A DNA stretch of 64,000 bases from Ammoniphilus sp. CFH 90114 (GCF_004123195.1 NZ_SDLI01000001.1:170371-234370); one strand, 5' to 3'; positions 39,669-51,139 are shown, counted from the first letter of the stretch. Notes: a model not told the origin generated them from the letters alone. Translations and numbers: made by a program.

Positions 39669-40082
39669 ATGATTGGCTGGCTGATTGATCTTATTTTTTC
39701 TAACCTTTGGCTCGTCTTTATCCTCTTTTGGGTCTTCCGATCTTTTTCTAGAGGTGTAAAACAGGGAATGGAGGATGAGCCTTCTAAAAGGCAGCCTGCC
39801 CCTGTGGATTTCCCTTGGGAGAACGAGCGGGGTCCCATCGTCGTAAAACGCTATCCGCCAGTAGAGCGCCCTATAGAGGTGCGAGAAGAGCGGCAGGCAA
39901 CGGAAGAAAGGATAGAACCTCCTACTCCGCACAAGGAACGAGTCACAAGAACTGAGCCTAAGAGAGTTCAACAGCAGGAAATGCCGACTCAGTTACCTCC
40001 TGCCGTTCAAGGAATGCTCTGGAGTCAGATTTTTGGACCGCCTAGAGCCAAGGCTCCGCATTCTATTAGGAAAAGAATTTAA
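39669..40082 (+). CDS. Hypothetical membrane-anchored protein downstream of floA
   Basis: 137 residues: one N-terminal transmembrane helix (about 3-25; LIDLIFSNLWLVFILFWVF), then a Pro/Arg/Glu-rich, probably unstructured cytosolic region and a short C-terminal segment (VQGMLWSQIFGPPRA). It starts 9 nt after floA, so it belongs to the operon and the putative sigma-W regulon. It is not the DUF-containing YqfB of B. subtilis as far as I can tell. The conserved-looking C-terminal motif suggests a docking peptide. I do not recognise a family. Confidence 0.65.
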   Translation: MIGWLIDLIFSNLWLVFILFWVFRSFSRGVKQGMEDEPSKRQPAPVDFPWENERGPIVVKRYPPVERPIEVREERQATEERIEPPTPHKERVTRTEPKRVQQQEMPTQLPPAVQGMLWSQIFGPPRAKAPHSIRKRI

Positions 40083-40095
40083 ATTACTTTTATTT

Positions 40096-40148
40096 GAGGG
40101 TACTTAAGAAGCCGCTACTAAGCGACTTATTGAGTATCCTCTTTTTTG
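40096..40148 (+). terminator. Rho-independent terminator of the nfeD-floA operon
   Basis: GAGGGTACT (40096-40104) pairs with AGTATCCTC (40133-40141), followed by TTTTTT. Confidence 0.75.
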
Positions 40149-40184
40149 TCATGAAAGGAAAGGCAGAATGCGCTTCTTTTGCCC

Positions 40185-40213
40185 TCATAAATGCTGCATT
40201 GTGAGCATACATC
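40185..40213 (+). promoter_or_regulatory. Possible sigma-E (mother-cell) promoter of yqfCD
   Basis: TCATAAA at 40185-40191, a 14-nt spacer and CATACATC at 40206-40213 resemble the sigma-E pattern KMATATT / CATACANT. It lies about 87 nt before yqfC, a sigma-E gene in B. subtilis. Confidence 0.35.
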
Positions 40214-40299
40214 TACAGTAGTAGAGTTTGCCTAATCATTTCCCAAATAGAAAAATACATAATTTATGATCCACTTGAGAAAGGGGGAACGGAGGCCGG

Positions 40300-40581
40300 A
40301 TGAAAAATCTTTGGGGTAGACAACTTCGAAAATTTGCAGCAAGAATGCTCGACCTGCCTGCCGATGTAACCATGGAGATGCCAAGGATAACCATGATAGG
40401 GCAAATCCATATGTACATAGAGAATCATCGCGGAGTTCTTCTTTTTAATGATAAGGAGCTCCGCTTACTTTTAACAAAAGGGCAGTTGCTTGTAAAAGGG
40501 GAGAAATTGGTCATTCGTGCGATCCTTTCGGAAGAAGTCCTCATAGAGGGAAAGGTAGATGGAGTTCAATTTATTGAGTAG
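40300..40581 (+). CDS. yqfC: Sporulation protein YqfC
   Basis: 93 residues of the YabP/YqfC family: KFAARMLDLPADVTMEMPRITMIGQ, a beta-rich core and KGEKLVIRAI. It is made in the mother cell in B. subtilis; the exact role is unknown, though the related YabP/YabQ pair acts in spore coat/cortex assembly. ATG 40300 follows GGGGGAACGGAGG. yqfD follows 11 nt later. Confidence 0.93.
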   Translation: MKNLWGRQLRKFAARMLDLPADVTMEMPRITMIGQIHMYIENHRGVLLFNDKELRLLLTKGQLLVKGEKLVIRAILSEEVLIEGKVDGVQFIE

Positions 40582-40592
40582 GGGGATAGGAG

Positions 40593-41789
40593 ATGCAGCA
40601 TCAATGGTTAAAATGGTTTAATGGATACTTAGTCATTATCCTCAATGGCAGAAGAATCGAACGGCTGATTAATTTAGCCGTCCAAAAAGGCATGCAGGTC
40701 TGGAACATAACCCGCTATGATGATCAGCGGGGTAAAATAGCGATACGCTTGGAAGATTTTTTTCGGTTAAAACCATTGCTAAAAGAGACGGGATGCCGCA
40801 TGAGAATTATGAGTAGGCATGGGTTTCCTTTCTTTTTGACGAGAGTGAAAGACAGATATGCTTTCTTTGGTGGATTCGTTCTCTTTATTACTATGCTGTT
40901 TCTTCTATCTCGCATCATCTGGTCCGTTGAGGTCATCGGGAATGAAAAAATTTCAGATTATGAAGTGTTGCAGATTGCGCAAAAAGTGGGGATTGAAGAA
41001 GGAAAGTTTAGTTTCATGTTGGACGACCCTGACAAGATTCAGGTTAGACTCATGGAGCAGCTTCCTGAAGCATCCTGGGTCGGGTTTCAAGTTAAGGGAA
41101 CAAAAGCCCAAATTCGAATCGTTGAAAAGGTCATACCTGACAGCAAGGAAGTCTTAACCCCTAGGCACTTAGTGGCTACGAAATCGGCAGTCATTCATAA
41201 GGTTTTTGCTGAACAGGGAAAGCCTCTTGTGCGTCCTGATGATTTTGTCCGAAAAGGAGATATTCTTGTTTCAGGTTTAATAGGTAAAGAGGATAGCCCA
41301 ACCGCTGTTGCTGCGAAAGGCATAGTAGAGGGAGAGGTATGGTATGAAACAGAGGTCGTTATCCCGCTAAACCAAAAGCAGTCTGTTTATGTAGGTGATA
41401 AACACCGAAATATATATTTAGTTTGGGGAGAAAAACAATTGAAGATTTGGGGCTTTAAAGAACTACCTTTTACTGAGTATGAGGTAAAAGAAGAAAAACG
41501 AGTCCTCCGACTACGTGAAAAAACATATCCTTTTGGTTGGAAAGTGGAGGATCTCTTTTCTGTAGAAGTCCTGGAGAGTAAATTAAATGAGGCACAAGTA
41601 CTTGAGATTGCGAAGAAAACAGCAAAGGACGATATTCTTACTAAGATGGGAAATGGTGGGTATATTAAAGAGGAAAAAGTTTTGCACCAGAAGCAAGAGA
41701 ATGATAAAGTTTATATAAAGATGCACATAGTAGCAATAGAGGACATTGCGATAGAACAACCGATCACATTAGAAGGTGAAGGAGATTGA
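40593..41789 (+). CDS. yqfD: Sporulation protein YqfD
   Basis: 398 residues: an N-terminal cytosolic domain (about 1-88), one transmembrane helix (about 92-112; FVLFITMLFLLSRIIW), then a POTRA-like domain with NEKISDYEVLQIA and a C-terminal extracytoplasmic region. The layout matches YqfD/stage IV family proteins in the mother-cell membrane. Its stop precedes the phoH TTG start by 4 nt. Confidence 0.92.
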   Translation: MQHQWLKWFNGYLVIILNGRRIERLINLAVQKGMQVWNITRYDDQRGKIAIRLEDFFRLKPLLKETGCRMRIMSRHGFPFFLTRVKDRYAFFGGFVLFITMLFLLSRIIWSVEVIGNEKISDYEVLQIAQKVGIEEGKFSFMLDDPDKIQVRLMEQLPEASWVGFQVKGTKAQIRIVEKVIPDSKEVLTPRHLVATKSAVIHKVFAEQGKPLVRPDDFVRKGDILVSGLIGKEDSPTAVAAKGIVEGEVWYETEVVIPLNQKQSVYVGDKHRNIYLVWGEKQLKIWGFKELPFTEYEVKEEKRVLRLREKTYPFGWKVEDLFSVEVLESKLNEAQVLEIAKKTAKDDILTKMGNGGYIKEEKVLHQKQENDKVYIKMHIVAIEDIAIEQPITLEGEGD

Positions 41790-41793
41790 GATT

Positions 41794-42774
41794 TTGCCAG
41801 TAAAAGAAGAAACCATTAAAGTTCAGTTGAAAGATACAACAACAGCGATTGCTTTATTTGGACCGCAGGATGCCTTTCTCAAGAAAATCGAACAATCATT
41901 TCAAACCAAGATCACGGCAAGGAGTGATGAAGTAACGATTGTTGGTCAAGAACAGGAAGTTCAAGTGGTCCAACAGCTGATGCAGGTGTTAGCTCTTTTA
42001 ATAGATAAAGGGATGCAGCTCTCGGAACGAGATGTTGCCTATGCCATTGATTTGGCCAAGCGTGGCTCGGTTGATGAGCTGCTTGAGCTCTTTGACGAAC
42101 AGATTGCTCAATCAGCGAAAGGCAAGCCGATCAGAGTTAAGACATTAGGACAGCGACATTATATCGCCTCGATTAGGAAGCATGATATTGTATTTGGAAT
42201 TGGACCGGCTGGTACAGGTAAGACCTATCTTGCGGTTGTGATGGCTGTCGTTGCTCTTAAGGGAGGATTAGTTAAGAAGATTGTATTAACTCGTCCTGCT
42301 GTTGAGGCGGGAGAGAATCTTGGTTTCCTGCCGGGAGATCTACAGGAAAAGGTCGACCCTTATCTCAGACCTCTGTATGATGCCCTTAATGATGTTTTAG
42401 GTATGGAAGCTGTTAATCGTTTAATGGAACGTGGGACTATTGAGGTTGCTCCACTGGCTTATATGCGCGGGCGGACTTTAGATGATTCTTTCGTTATTCT
42501 AGACGAAGCACAAAATACAACACCCGAGCAAATGAAAATGTTCTTAACCAGATTAGGCTTCGGTTCGAAGATGGTGATTACGGGAGATGTAACCCAAATT
42601 GATTTGCCTAGAGGGAAGAAGTCAGGGTTAAGAGAAGCCGAGCGAATACTCTCTAAAGTGCCTGGCATCTCCTTTGTTTATATGAGTGAAGCTGATGTGG
42701 TTCGTCACCCCCTTGTTCATAAGATCATTGTTGCCTATGCTGGGACTGAAGGAGACAACCAACCCTCAACATAA
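41794..42774 (+). CDS. phoH: PhoH-like ATPase
   Basis: 326 residues: an N-terminal KH-like part and a PhoH ATPase domain with Walker A FGIGPAGTGKTYLA (P-loop at about 136-143), RPAVEAGENLGFLPGDL, and Walker B FVILDEAQNTTPEQ. It probably acts on RNA together with YbeY, which lies one gene away. TTG 41794 with AAGGAG at 41779-41784 is favoured over GTG 41776, which overlaps yqfD and has a poor site. Confidence 0.93.
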   Translation: MPVKEETIKVQLKDTTTAIALFGPQDAFLKKIEQSFQTKITARSDEVTIVGQEQEVQVVQQLMQVLALLIDKGMQLSERDVAYAIDLAKRGSVDELLELFDEQIAQSAKGKPIRVKTLGQRHYIASIRKHDIVFGIGPAGTGKTYLAVVMAVVALKGGLVKKIVLTRPAVEAGENLGFLPGDLQEKVDPYLRPLYDALNDVLGMEAVNRLMERGTIEVAPLAYMRGRTLDDSFVILDEAQNTTPEQMKMFLTRLGFGSKMVITGDVTQIDLPRGKKSGLREAERILSKVPGISFVYMSEADVVRHPLVHKIIVAYAGTEGDNQPST

Positions 42775-42819
42775 CCTTTCCCTAAGATGCAGGGAAGAGG
42801 ACAAAAGGAGCTGCTAAAC

Positions 42820-45015
42820 ATGAAAAAAGGGTTACTCCAGGGAACATGGCGTATCCCGGAGACATGGAGAACAAGCCTGATTGTCCGGATGATTCTTTTT
42901 TTCTTACTGGCTCTAGGGATTTATTTTTTACTGTTGGAGCACGTCATTCCTAAGACCTATGATTTGAAAGAGAATACCATCAGTAATGTCAAAATTACAG
43001 CCCCGATGGAAGTGGAAGACATAGAATCCACCCAAAAGCTGCGCGAAGAGGCCATAATATCGATAAAGCCGATATACGTCCTTGATGAAAGGATCCTTAA
43101 GAACCAACTTAAAGTTCTAGATCAAATTTTTCGCAGCGTAGCAGAGGTAAGATTACAGCAAGACAAGATCGAACAGTCCATCAAGAACAGGATGGAAGCA
43201 ACCGAAGGCCAGAATATAGAACCAAGTCCTTCCCTGGAGTGGGAAGGCGAAGTGCCCACTCTAGAAGATTGGATTGCCCAATTAAAGGACAATATCCCCT
43301 ATCAGTTATCGGATGAGACCTACCGTATTCTCTTAAGACAATCACCAGAATCCTTGGCTATTATTAAGACGATTTCACGCAATATCGTATCCTCGATCAT
43401 GCTTGAAGGTGTAAGAATGGCTGGGGAATCCCAGATCCTCGAGAGAGTGGATCAACATCTGGCTACAACGGAATTAGAAAGCAGAGCCTTGCAAGCCGTT
43501 AGGGAATTGGTTCTAGCAAGCCTTGTGCCTAATGTTGTATTTGATGAGCAGGCTACAGAGCAAGCCAAGGATAAAGCAGTCAAAGCGGTTAAGCCTATTC
43601 TGATTCATAAAGGGGATATATTAGTTGGAGAAGGCGAATACATTACAGAGGAAATATACAGAAAGTTAGGCGTAGCGGGTCTGCTCACGCATAACCCTAA
43701 TTATTTCCCTTATTTCGGTCTATTGCTTCTCGTTATCCTATGCATGATCTTCTTCTATTTATATATTAGAGAGAGTAAGCTAGATTTAAAAATGGACAAT
43801 CAACATCTCACGATGTTTGTAACAATTGTCTTGCTTAATCTCATGACGATGAAGATTGTTAGCTTAGGACAAGCTTTAGAGTATACATTTATTGGATTTT
43901 TGGCTCCGGTTTCCTTCGGCAGTATGCTGATTACATTGTTTCTTGATCAACGGTTGGCCATGTTTGCAGGGGTCTTGTTCTCGGTTTGTGCAAGTATTAT
44001 TTTTAACTTTGACAGTACGTATTTGTTTGACTATCGCTACGGTTTTGTTGCTCTAGCTGGATGTCTTGCGGCAGTGTATGCTCTAGGGAAGCCGACAATG
44101 AGAAGAAATATCCTTCTAGCAGGTACGGTTGTGATTATTACCAATATTGTATCAATTACATCTGTTTACATGTTGTTTTATTCCGTGAAGTGGTCCGATT
44201 TACTGCAGCTTTATGGATTTGCTGTCATTAGCGGGTTACTAGCATCCGTATTAACGATGGGACTGATTCCATTCTTTGAGTCTGCCTTTGGGATTTTGTC
44301 TACGATGAAGTTAATCGAACTTTCTAACCCCAACCATCCCTTGCTGCGTAAGCTGCTTATGGAAACTCCAGGTACTTATCATCATAGTATTATGGTGGCG
44401 AACCTTTCTGAGGCGGCTTCAGAAGCTATAGGAGCGAATGGACTTCTTGCTAGAGTAGGGGCTTATTATCATGATGTAGGGAAGATGAAGAGACCGCAAT
44501 TTTTTATCGAGAACCAGATGGGAAGAGAGAACCCCCATGAGAAAATTGCTCCGAGCTTGAGTAGAACTATCATTATTGCTCATCCTTATGACGGAGTGAA
44601 GATGCTTCAGGAATACAAGTTGCCTAAGCTTATTCAAGACATTGCAGAACAGCATCATGGAACGACCTTACTAAAGTATTTTTATCATAAGGCTATGCAG
44701 GAATCTGAGAATTCTATTCTAGAATCGGAGTACCGTTATCCGGGTCCGAAAGCACAATTTAAGGAATCGGCGATTGTGGGTATTTGTGATAGTGTAGAAG
44801 CGGCTGTTCGCTCCTTATCCAAACCTACTCCTGAACGTGTTGAGACCCTAGTGCGAAAGATTGTAAAGGATCGATTAGATGATGGTCAATTTAATGAGTG
44901 TGATCTTACCTTTCAAGAGTTGGAGCTCATTACACGCAGTATCTGTGAAACCTTGCAAGGGATTTTCCACAATCGAATTGAATACCCTGATGAATCGGAT
45001 GTGAAGCGCGCTTGA
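42820..45015 (+). CDS. pgpH: Cyclic-di-AMP phosphodiesterase PgpH (7TMR-HD protein)
   Basis: 731 residues: a transmembrane helix near the N-terminus, an extracytoplasmic 7TMR-HDED domain (about 60-285), seven transmembrane helices (about 295-490) and a cytosolic HD phosphohydrolase domain with [11 protein letters not shown] near residue 550 and QHHGTT further on. It degrades c-di-AMP and so tunes potassium and cell-wall balance. ATG 42820 has AAAGGAG 9 nt upstream. It overlaps ybeY by 4 nt. Confidence 0.95.
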   Translation: MKKGLLQGTWRIPETWRTSLIVRMILFFLLALGIYFLLLEHVIPKTYDLKENTISNVKITAPMEVEDIESTQKLREEAIISIKPIYVLDERILKNQLKVLDQIFRSVAEVRLQQDKIEQSIKNRMEATEGQNIEPSPSLEWEGEVPTLEDWIAQLKDNIPYQLSDETYRILLRQSPESLAIIKTISRNIVSSIMLEGVRMAGESQILERVDQHLATTELESRALQAVRELVLASLVPNVVFDEQATEQAKDKAVKAVKPILIHKGDILVGEGEYITEEIYRKLGVAGLLTHNPNYFPYFGLLLLVILCMIFFYLYIRESKLDLKMDNQHLTMFVTIVLLNLMTMKIVSLGQALEYTFIGFLAPVSFGSMLITLFLDQRLAMFAGVLFSVCASIIFNFDSTYLFDYRYGFVALAGCLAAVYALGKPTMRRNILLAGTVVIITNIVSITSVYMLFYSVKWSDLLQLYGFAVISGLLASVLTMGLIPFFESAFGILSTMKLIELSNPNHPLLRKLLMETPGTYHHSIMVANLSEAASEAIGANGLLARVGAYYHDVGKMKRPQFFIENQMGRENPHEKIAPSLSRTIIIAHPYDGVKMLQEYKLPKLIQDIAEQHHGTTLLKYFYHKAMQESENSILESEYRYPGPKAQFKESAIVGICDSVEAAVRSLSKPTPERVETLVRKIVKDRLDDGQFNECDLTFQELELITRSICETLQGIFHNRIEYPDESDVKRA

Positions 45016-45443
45016 GACTTAATGTTGAATTCATAAATGAGCAGAATGAGCCCCTTGCTCAAGAGCTGCTGGATATGCTTGTAAGCCTGTTAGAGAAAGC
45101 AGCCGAGGTGGAAGCTATTCAAGATAAGGAGCTGGCTATTACATTCGTTGATAATGCTCAGATCCAGGAGTTGAATAAACAGTTTCGTGAAAAGGACAAG
45201 CCAACCGATGTACTCTCCTTTCCACTAGAAGAGGAAGATGCACTCGGAGATATCATTATTTCCATTCCAAAAGTTAGAGAGCAGGCTGAAGATTACAATC
45301 ACTCCTTCGAACGAGAATTAGGATTTCTTACAGTACATGGTTTCCTGCATCTTAATGGCTATGATCACGAAACTGAGGAAGAAGAAAAGGAAATGTTTGA
45401 ACGCCAGGAGCGCATCTTGAAAGAATTCGGATTAACCCGCTGA
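45012..45443 (+). CDS. ybeY: rRNA maturation RNase YbeY
   Basis: 143-residue zinc endoribonuclease for 16S rRNA 3' processing and ribosome quality control. The metal motif [12 protein letters not shown] is complete, with TDVLSFPLE before it. The start is TTG 45012, overlapping the pgpH stop (TTGA), so it is translationally coupled. It works with PhoH and Era, both close by. Confidence 0.95.
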   Translation: MRLNVEFINEQNEPLAQELLDMLVSLLEKAAEVEAIQDKELAITFVDNAQIQELNKQFREKDKPTDVLSFPLEEEDALGDIIISIPKVREQAEDYNHSFERELGFLTVHGFLHLNGYDHETEEEEKEMFERQERILKEFGLTR

Positions 45444-45449
45444 GGTAAG

Positions 45450-47171
<1,722 letters not shown>

Positions 47172-47333
47172 TGGCAAAATTTCCTAGGCATATGATTTGG
47201 GAATAGGGTCAATCTAATCTTATAGAGAAAACTAGGTAAACTTATCTTTTCCTAGATGTCTTGTGCCCTGTGATTAAGATTCTTATCAGGACCTGAATCT
47301 AAGTCAACTTCTCCCGAAAGGATGATACGGAGC

Positions 47334-47474
47334 ATGCAAAATATTTCTTGGAACTTATTTAGTGCAACAGGAAACATTGATGCTTATCTTCTCTACAAAG
47401 ATTATCAGCGCGTTCAATTTGATGGAGAGGATGAGACGGAATTATCCATAGCTTCGGAGGAATTAGAAGGGTAG
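47334..47474 (+). CDS. yqzL: YqzL-like small protein
   Basis: 46 residues, MQNISWNLFSATGNIDAYLL then an acidic tail. The phrase W-x-LF-x-x-TG-x-IDAYLL(Y/F)K is the YqzL family pattern, and in B. subtilis yqzL lies exactly here between era and recO. Function unknown. The gene is short and easily missed; it ends 34 nt before recO. Confidence 0.8.
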   Translation: MQNISWNLFSATGNIDAYLLYKDYQRVQFDGEDETELSIASEELEG

Positions 47475-47508
47475 AGGTTAGTTTTGACCCCGAAATGGGG
47501 GCATTACG

Positions 47509-48294
47509 TTGTTAGGGAAGACCGAGGGAATTATACTGCGAACCCATGATTATGGGGAAGGAAATAAAATTTTATCTGTTTTCACACAAGACATGGGCAA
47601 GGTGGGAATGATGGCACAAGGCGCGCGAAAAACCAAAAGCAGATTTGCTGCGGTTTCACAGCCATTCACCCATGCCCTTTTCTTATTTCACGTTGGTTCA
47701 GGTTTAGCTTCCTTGAACCAAGCTGACTTAATTCAATCTTTTCCCAAGATCAGAGGAGATTTATATCGGACGGCATATACAAGTTATATTCTTGAGTTAA
47801 CGGACAAACTAACAGAGGAGCGCCAAAAGTATTCGGGCTTGTATAATCTGTTATTAGAATCCCTGAAGCAAATGGAAAGTGGAAAGGATAGCGAGATTAT
47901 TGCAAGGATTTTTGAGAGCAAGATCCTTACCGTACATGGTTATAAACCTGTATTTGAGAACTGTGCTTCATGTCGTCAAGGGGAGTCTCCCTGGTTCTTC
48001 AGTATTACGGAGGGGGGACTGCTGTGCGATATGTGCAGAAGAAAAGATCCCTATTCGTTTCTTTTGATGGAAGGGATTCCACGGTTGCTTTCCTTATTTC
48101 AGAGGATCGATATGAGTCAGTTAGGGAAAATTAGCTTAAAAGCAGAAACGAGACAACAACTTAAAAAGGTCATGTATTTATTTATTGATGAATATCTCGG
48201 TATTCGTTTGAAGTCAAGGCAATTCTTAGAGCAACTTGATAAGATGGAGCAGGTACTGCCTAGAAAGGAGAACATAGATGGAGAAAACCCTTAG
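47509..48294 (+). CDS. recO: DNA repair protein RecO
   Basis: 261-residue recombination mediator that works with RecF/RecR and loads RecA. It has an N-terminal OB fold (KTEGIILRTHDYGEGNKIL, GARKTKSRF) and a C-terminal zinc-binding four-cysteine set (CASC and CDMC). The start TTG 47509 follows GGGGG at a suitable distance; no ATG is in frame nearby. The 3' end overlaps the DUF4342 gene by 17 nt. Confidence 0.95.
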   Translation: MLGKTEGIILRTHDYGEGNKILSVFTQDMGKVGMMAQGARKTKSRFAAVSQPFTHALFLFHVGSGLASLNQADLIQSFPKIRGDLYRTAYTSYILELTDKLTEERQKYSGLYNLLLESLKQMESGKDSEIIARIFESKILTVHGYKPVFENCASCRQGESPWFFSITEGGLLCDMCRRKDPYSFLLMEGIPRLLSLFQRIDMSQLGKISLKAETRQQLKKVMYLFIDEYLGIRLKSRQFLEQLDKMEQVLPRKENIDGENP

Positions 48295-48586
48295 GTCCGA
48301 CAGACAACAAGAATGGTTAGATGAACTGCTTCCAGATGAAGAGGACGTCTTTAAGGAGAAATCCCATCTTTATGAAGCTAGAGGAAGAGATGTTTGGGAA
48401 GTTGTGAAAGAAATTTTAAGAATGGCTAACGTGGTTAGAGTATCCATATGGCATAAAGAAAAGAACCTTGCTTCTATTCCCATCGTTTATGGTGGATTAA
48501 TGACGGTAATTTTCCCCTATCTATCCGTTTTCTCTATGATATCCTTGCTTGCTCTGGACTGTAAAATTATTGTAGAAAAGAAATAA
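48278..48586 (+). CDS. DUF4342 domain-containing protein
   Basis: 102 residues. The C-terminal two thirds (VWEVVKEILRMANVVRVSIWHKE, LASIPIVYGG, then a hydrophobic stretch and DCKIIVEKK) follows the DUF4342 pattern as I recall it: a helix, a short beta pair and a glycine-containing hydrophobic segment that may sit in the membrane. It overlaps recO by 17 nt with GAAAGGAG before the ATG, so it is coupled to it. In B. subtilis glyQS follow recO; here this gene and then ade do. Confidence 0.65.
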   Translation: MEKTLRSDRQQEWLDELLPDEEDVFKEKSHLYEARGRDVWEVVKEILRMANVVRVSIWHKEKNLASIPIVYGGLMTVIFPYLSVFSMISLLALDCKIIVEKK

Positions 48587-48591
48587 ATAAA

Positions 48592-48631
48592 AAAATCTCC
48601 TCCTTATTCATTATGGCAGGAGATTTTTTTA
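48592..48631 (+). terminator. Rho-independent terminator after the recO operon
   Basis: AAAATCTCCT pairs with AGGAGATTTT (48618-48627), followed by more T. Confidence 0.85.
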
Positions 48632-48889
48632 TTTTGCTTAGCGACTCATTTTGAAGTCAAGTATCAGAAAAGCTAAAATTCAACAAAAAATGCCTATTGT
48701 AAGCTAGCCAATTGTTCTTTATAGTAGAGATTATACAAGACATCTATGTGTAAAAAGCACCTATATAATTTCGTCATCTAAATGAAAAATTTATTTAATG
48801 GAAAACTCAATCAGATTTGCAGATGGTCAAGAAACGTTTTATCTCACCTTAGCCCATAATGTTTTCTATATTATGTAAGGAGAATAGGG
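48632..48889. other. Intergenic stretch without recognised features
   Basis: Together with the terminator before it, about 300 nt without a gene. It is A/T-rich. A TAAGGAGAATAGGG ribosome site at its right end serves the HPr-like gene. No convincing promoter, RNA or repeat was found. Confidence 0.5.
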
Positions 48890-49168
48890 ATGAAAAAAGA
48901 AGTGAAAATTACACTTGCTTCCCATTGCAGTTCAGAATGTTTAGTTCGTTTTGTCCATGAAGCCAATCGATTCAAAAGCTATATTCTTCTTCATCAGGAC
49001 GAGTTAGAGATCAACGCAAAAGGGTTATTAGGAATTTTGCACCTACTTAACACCTCTGAAGGTGAGGAATTGATCTTGAGTGCAGAGGGAATGGATGCTG
49101 AACAGGCAGTGGCCCATCTAAGTAAAATCTTAAGACAGCCACCTGAGTCCATGAAGGAAGGCGGCTAA
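48890..49168 (+). CDS. HPr-like protein with altered phosphorylation sites
   Basis: 92 residues with the fold pattern of the PTS phosphocarrier HPr: strand, helix after ASHCSSECLVRFVHEANRF, KSYILLHQDELEINAKGLLGILHL and a C-terminal helix (DAEQAVAHLSKIL). Aligned to HPr, a His is kept (His12) but the invariant Arg two residues later is Ser and the Pro after it is also Ser. The regulatory Ser of KS-x-x-G is Gly (AKGLLG). So normal PTS phosphotransfer and HprK control look lost, and it may be a regulatory paralogue. It stands alone before the ade terminator. Confidence 0.7.
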   Translation: MKKEVKITLASHCSSECLVRFVHEANRFKSYILLHQDELEINAKGLLGILHLLNTSEGEELILSAEGMDAEQAVAHLSKILRQPPESMKEGG

Positions 49169-49187
49169 TTAGCCGCCTAAATTTTCT
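49160..49187. terminator. Bidirectional terminator overlapping the stop codon of the HPr-like gene
   Basis: Palindrome GGCGGCTAATTAGCCGCC at 49160-49177 followed by AAATTTTCTT. It also spans the end of converging ade. Confidence 0.65.
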
Positions 49188-50922
49188 TATCTTCAATGTT
49201 GATGTGAGAGAATGAGGAAAAATCGAATAATCCTAAATCCGTAAGTTTAAGATGTGGTATGACAGGAAGAGCTAGGAAGGACAAAGTCAAGAAGGGATTA
49301 AAGGCTTGACTTGCCCCGATCGTTCGCAAGGCTTCGTTTATCAAATGGAGACGATCATAGACTTCTGTATAAGGCCGATCTGTCATTAGCCCTGCAATGG
49401 GGAGTGGGAGTGAAGCTATGACTTGGCCATCGCTAACAACAGCTAATCCTCCATGTACCTTTTCAAGATATCGTATAGCGGAAAGCATATCTTCATCATT
49501 GACACCTGCACATATCAGGTTATGTGAATCATGAGCGACAGTAGATGCGATGGCGCCTTTCTTCAAGCCTAATCCTTTCACAATGCCTAGACCAATGTTA
49601 CCTGTTCGGTGGTGCCTCTCAAGTACAGCTAGTTTAAGAAGATCTTTTGTAGTAGAAGATTTAAATAGACCGTGATCTACATCCACTTCTTCAATAAGGT
49701 GGTTAGTGATTAAACTATTAGGGATAATTTCAATAACATGGCATTGGTTTGAAGTGAGAGGAATGGCTAAGCATTCATCCGTTATGGTATTCAACTTTAC
49801 ACTTCCGGGCAATTTCGTAGTTGCAGGTGGGTCAGGGAAAGCTGAAGAAACGATATGGTTCGTTTGATACACAAGTTGACCACGTTTATATACATGAGAA
49901 ATGGATAGTGTTTCAAGGTCATCGAGTAGTACCATATCCGCCTGATATCCTGGTGCAATAGCGCCTAATTGAGACAAACCAAAGCATTCAGCGGCATGGA
50001 GGGTTGCCATTTGTATAGCGGTTATGGCAGGGATTCCTTGTTTTATAGCAAGGCGGACATTAAAGTCTATACTGCCTTCATACAGGATGTCATCTAAGTG
50101 TTTGTCATCAGTGACAAATAAGCATCTCCTAGCATTGGAGGCGGTTACTGCTGGCAACAACGCTTCGAGATCTCTAGCTACAGATCCTTGTCGTATCATA
50201 AGATACATCCCAGCGTCCAGCCGTGCCTTGGCCTCGGAGGCGGTGACACACTCATGGTCCGTCTTTATTCCAGCTGCCATATAAATATTTAACGAGTCAC
50301 TTGGAATACCTGCAGCATGTCCGTCTATCTTTGCTTGATAACGGTTTGCATCAGCTAATTTATTGAGCATTTCTGGAGAGGTCGACGCAACAGACGGGAA
50401 ATCCATGACTTCTGCTAAACCTAAGACTCTGGGATGATGATAAAGAGGAGCAAGGTCTTCGGCAGATAGAATTGCACCAGCATTCTCGAATGGAGTGGCA
50501 GGGACACAGGAAGGAAGCATATAGAATACATCCAATGGAATACCAACACTGGCATTAAGCATAAAATGAATACCATCTAGACCATGGACATTGGCGATCT
50601 CATGAGGATCAGCTATAACCGTCGTTACACCATGAGGAATAACCACTTTTGCAAATTCTTTTGGAGTAACCATAGCTGATTCGATATGAACATGTCCATC
50701 AATTAAACCTGGTATCAGATGACGACCTTGGGCATCGATCTCAGTTTTTCCTTCATAATTACCGATTCCAGCGATTACACCATTGGCTATAGCGACATCA
50801 CCTGTCATCTCCTCGCCGGTAAAGACGTTGATAATGTTTGCGTTTTTAATGACTAGATCAGCTGGAATTTGGTGCCCGGCAACTAGGATTCTGTTTGTTA
50901 GTTCTTCTTTCCTTTTATCCAA
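49177..50922 (-). CDS. ade: Adenine deaminase
   Basis: 581-residue amidohydrolase that converts adenine to hypoxanthine for purine salvage. Metal-binding HVHIESAMV, DPHEIANV and the later VTDDKHLDD motif are present, with GHAAG in between. The minus-strand ATG at 50922 is preceded by a weak GGGGAGT site. No PurR box or G-box stands out upstream. It lies between the HPr-like gene and ccpN, not its place in B. subtilis. Confidence 0.95.
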   Translation of the reverse strand: MDKRKEELTNRILVAGHQIPADLVIKNANIINVFTGEEMTGDVAIANGVIAGIGNYEGKTEIDAQGRHLIPGLIDGHVHIESAMVTPKEFAKVVIPHGVTTVIADPHEIANVHGLDGIHFMLNASVGIPLDVFYMLPSCVPATPFENAGAILSAEDLAPLYHHPRVLGLAEVMDFPSVASTSPEMLNKLADANRYQAKIDGHAAGIPSDSLNIYMAAGIKTDHECVTASEAKARLDAGMYLMIRQGSVARDLEALLPAVTASNARRCLFVTDDKHLDDILYEGSIDFNVRLAIKQGIPAITAIQMATLHAAECFGLSQLGAIAPGYQADMVLLDDLETLSISHVYKRGQLVYQTNHIVSSAFPDPPATTKLPGSVKLNTITDECLAIPLTSNQCHVIEIIPNSLITNHLIEEVDVDHGLFKSSTTKDLLKLAVLERHHRTGNIGLGIVKGLGLKKGAIASTVAHDSHNLICAGVNDEDMLSAIRYLEKVHGGLAVVSDGQVIASLPLPIAGLMTDRPYTEVYDRLHLINEALRTIGASQAFNPFLTLSFLALPVIPHLKLTDLGLFDFSSFSHINIEDKKI

Positions 50923-51139
50923 TGGTGATGTACTCCCCTTTCAAAATATAATTTTCACATCTTATGACCCCTATGGTAAAATAATACCTTATTGTTAGCT
51001 CTAGGATTCACTTTCTCTTGAGGTCTATATAGGTTATAAAAATAAATTTTGCTGAAACTAGGTGAAGAAAGTCTGTCATCAATATGTTTCATACTATATA
51101 ATGAAAATAGATAATTAGTATGACATAATTGGTGCAAGG

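Noticed and set aside
50923..51139. PurR box or guanine/adenine riboswitch upstream of ade
   Set aside because: No CCGAAC-type box pair and no purine-riboswitch core was found on the minus strand.
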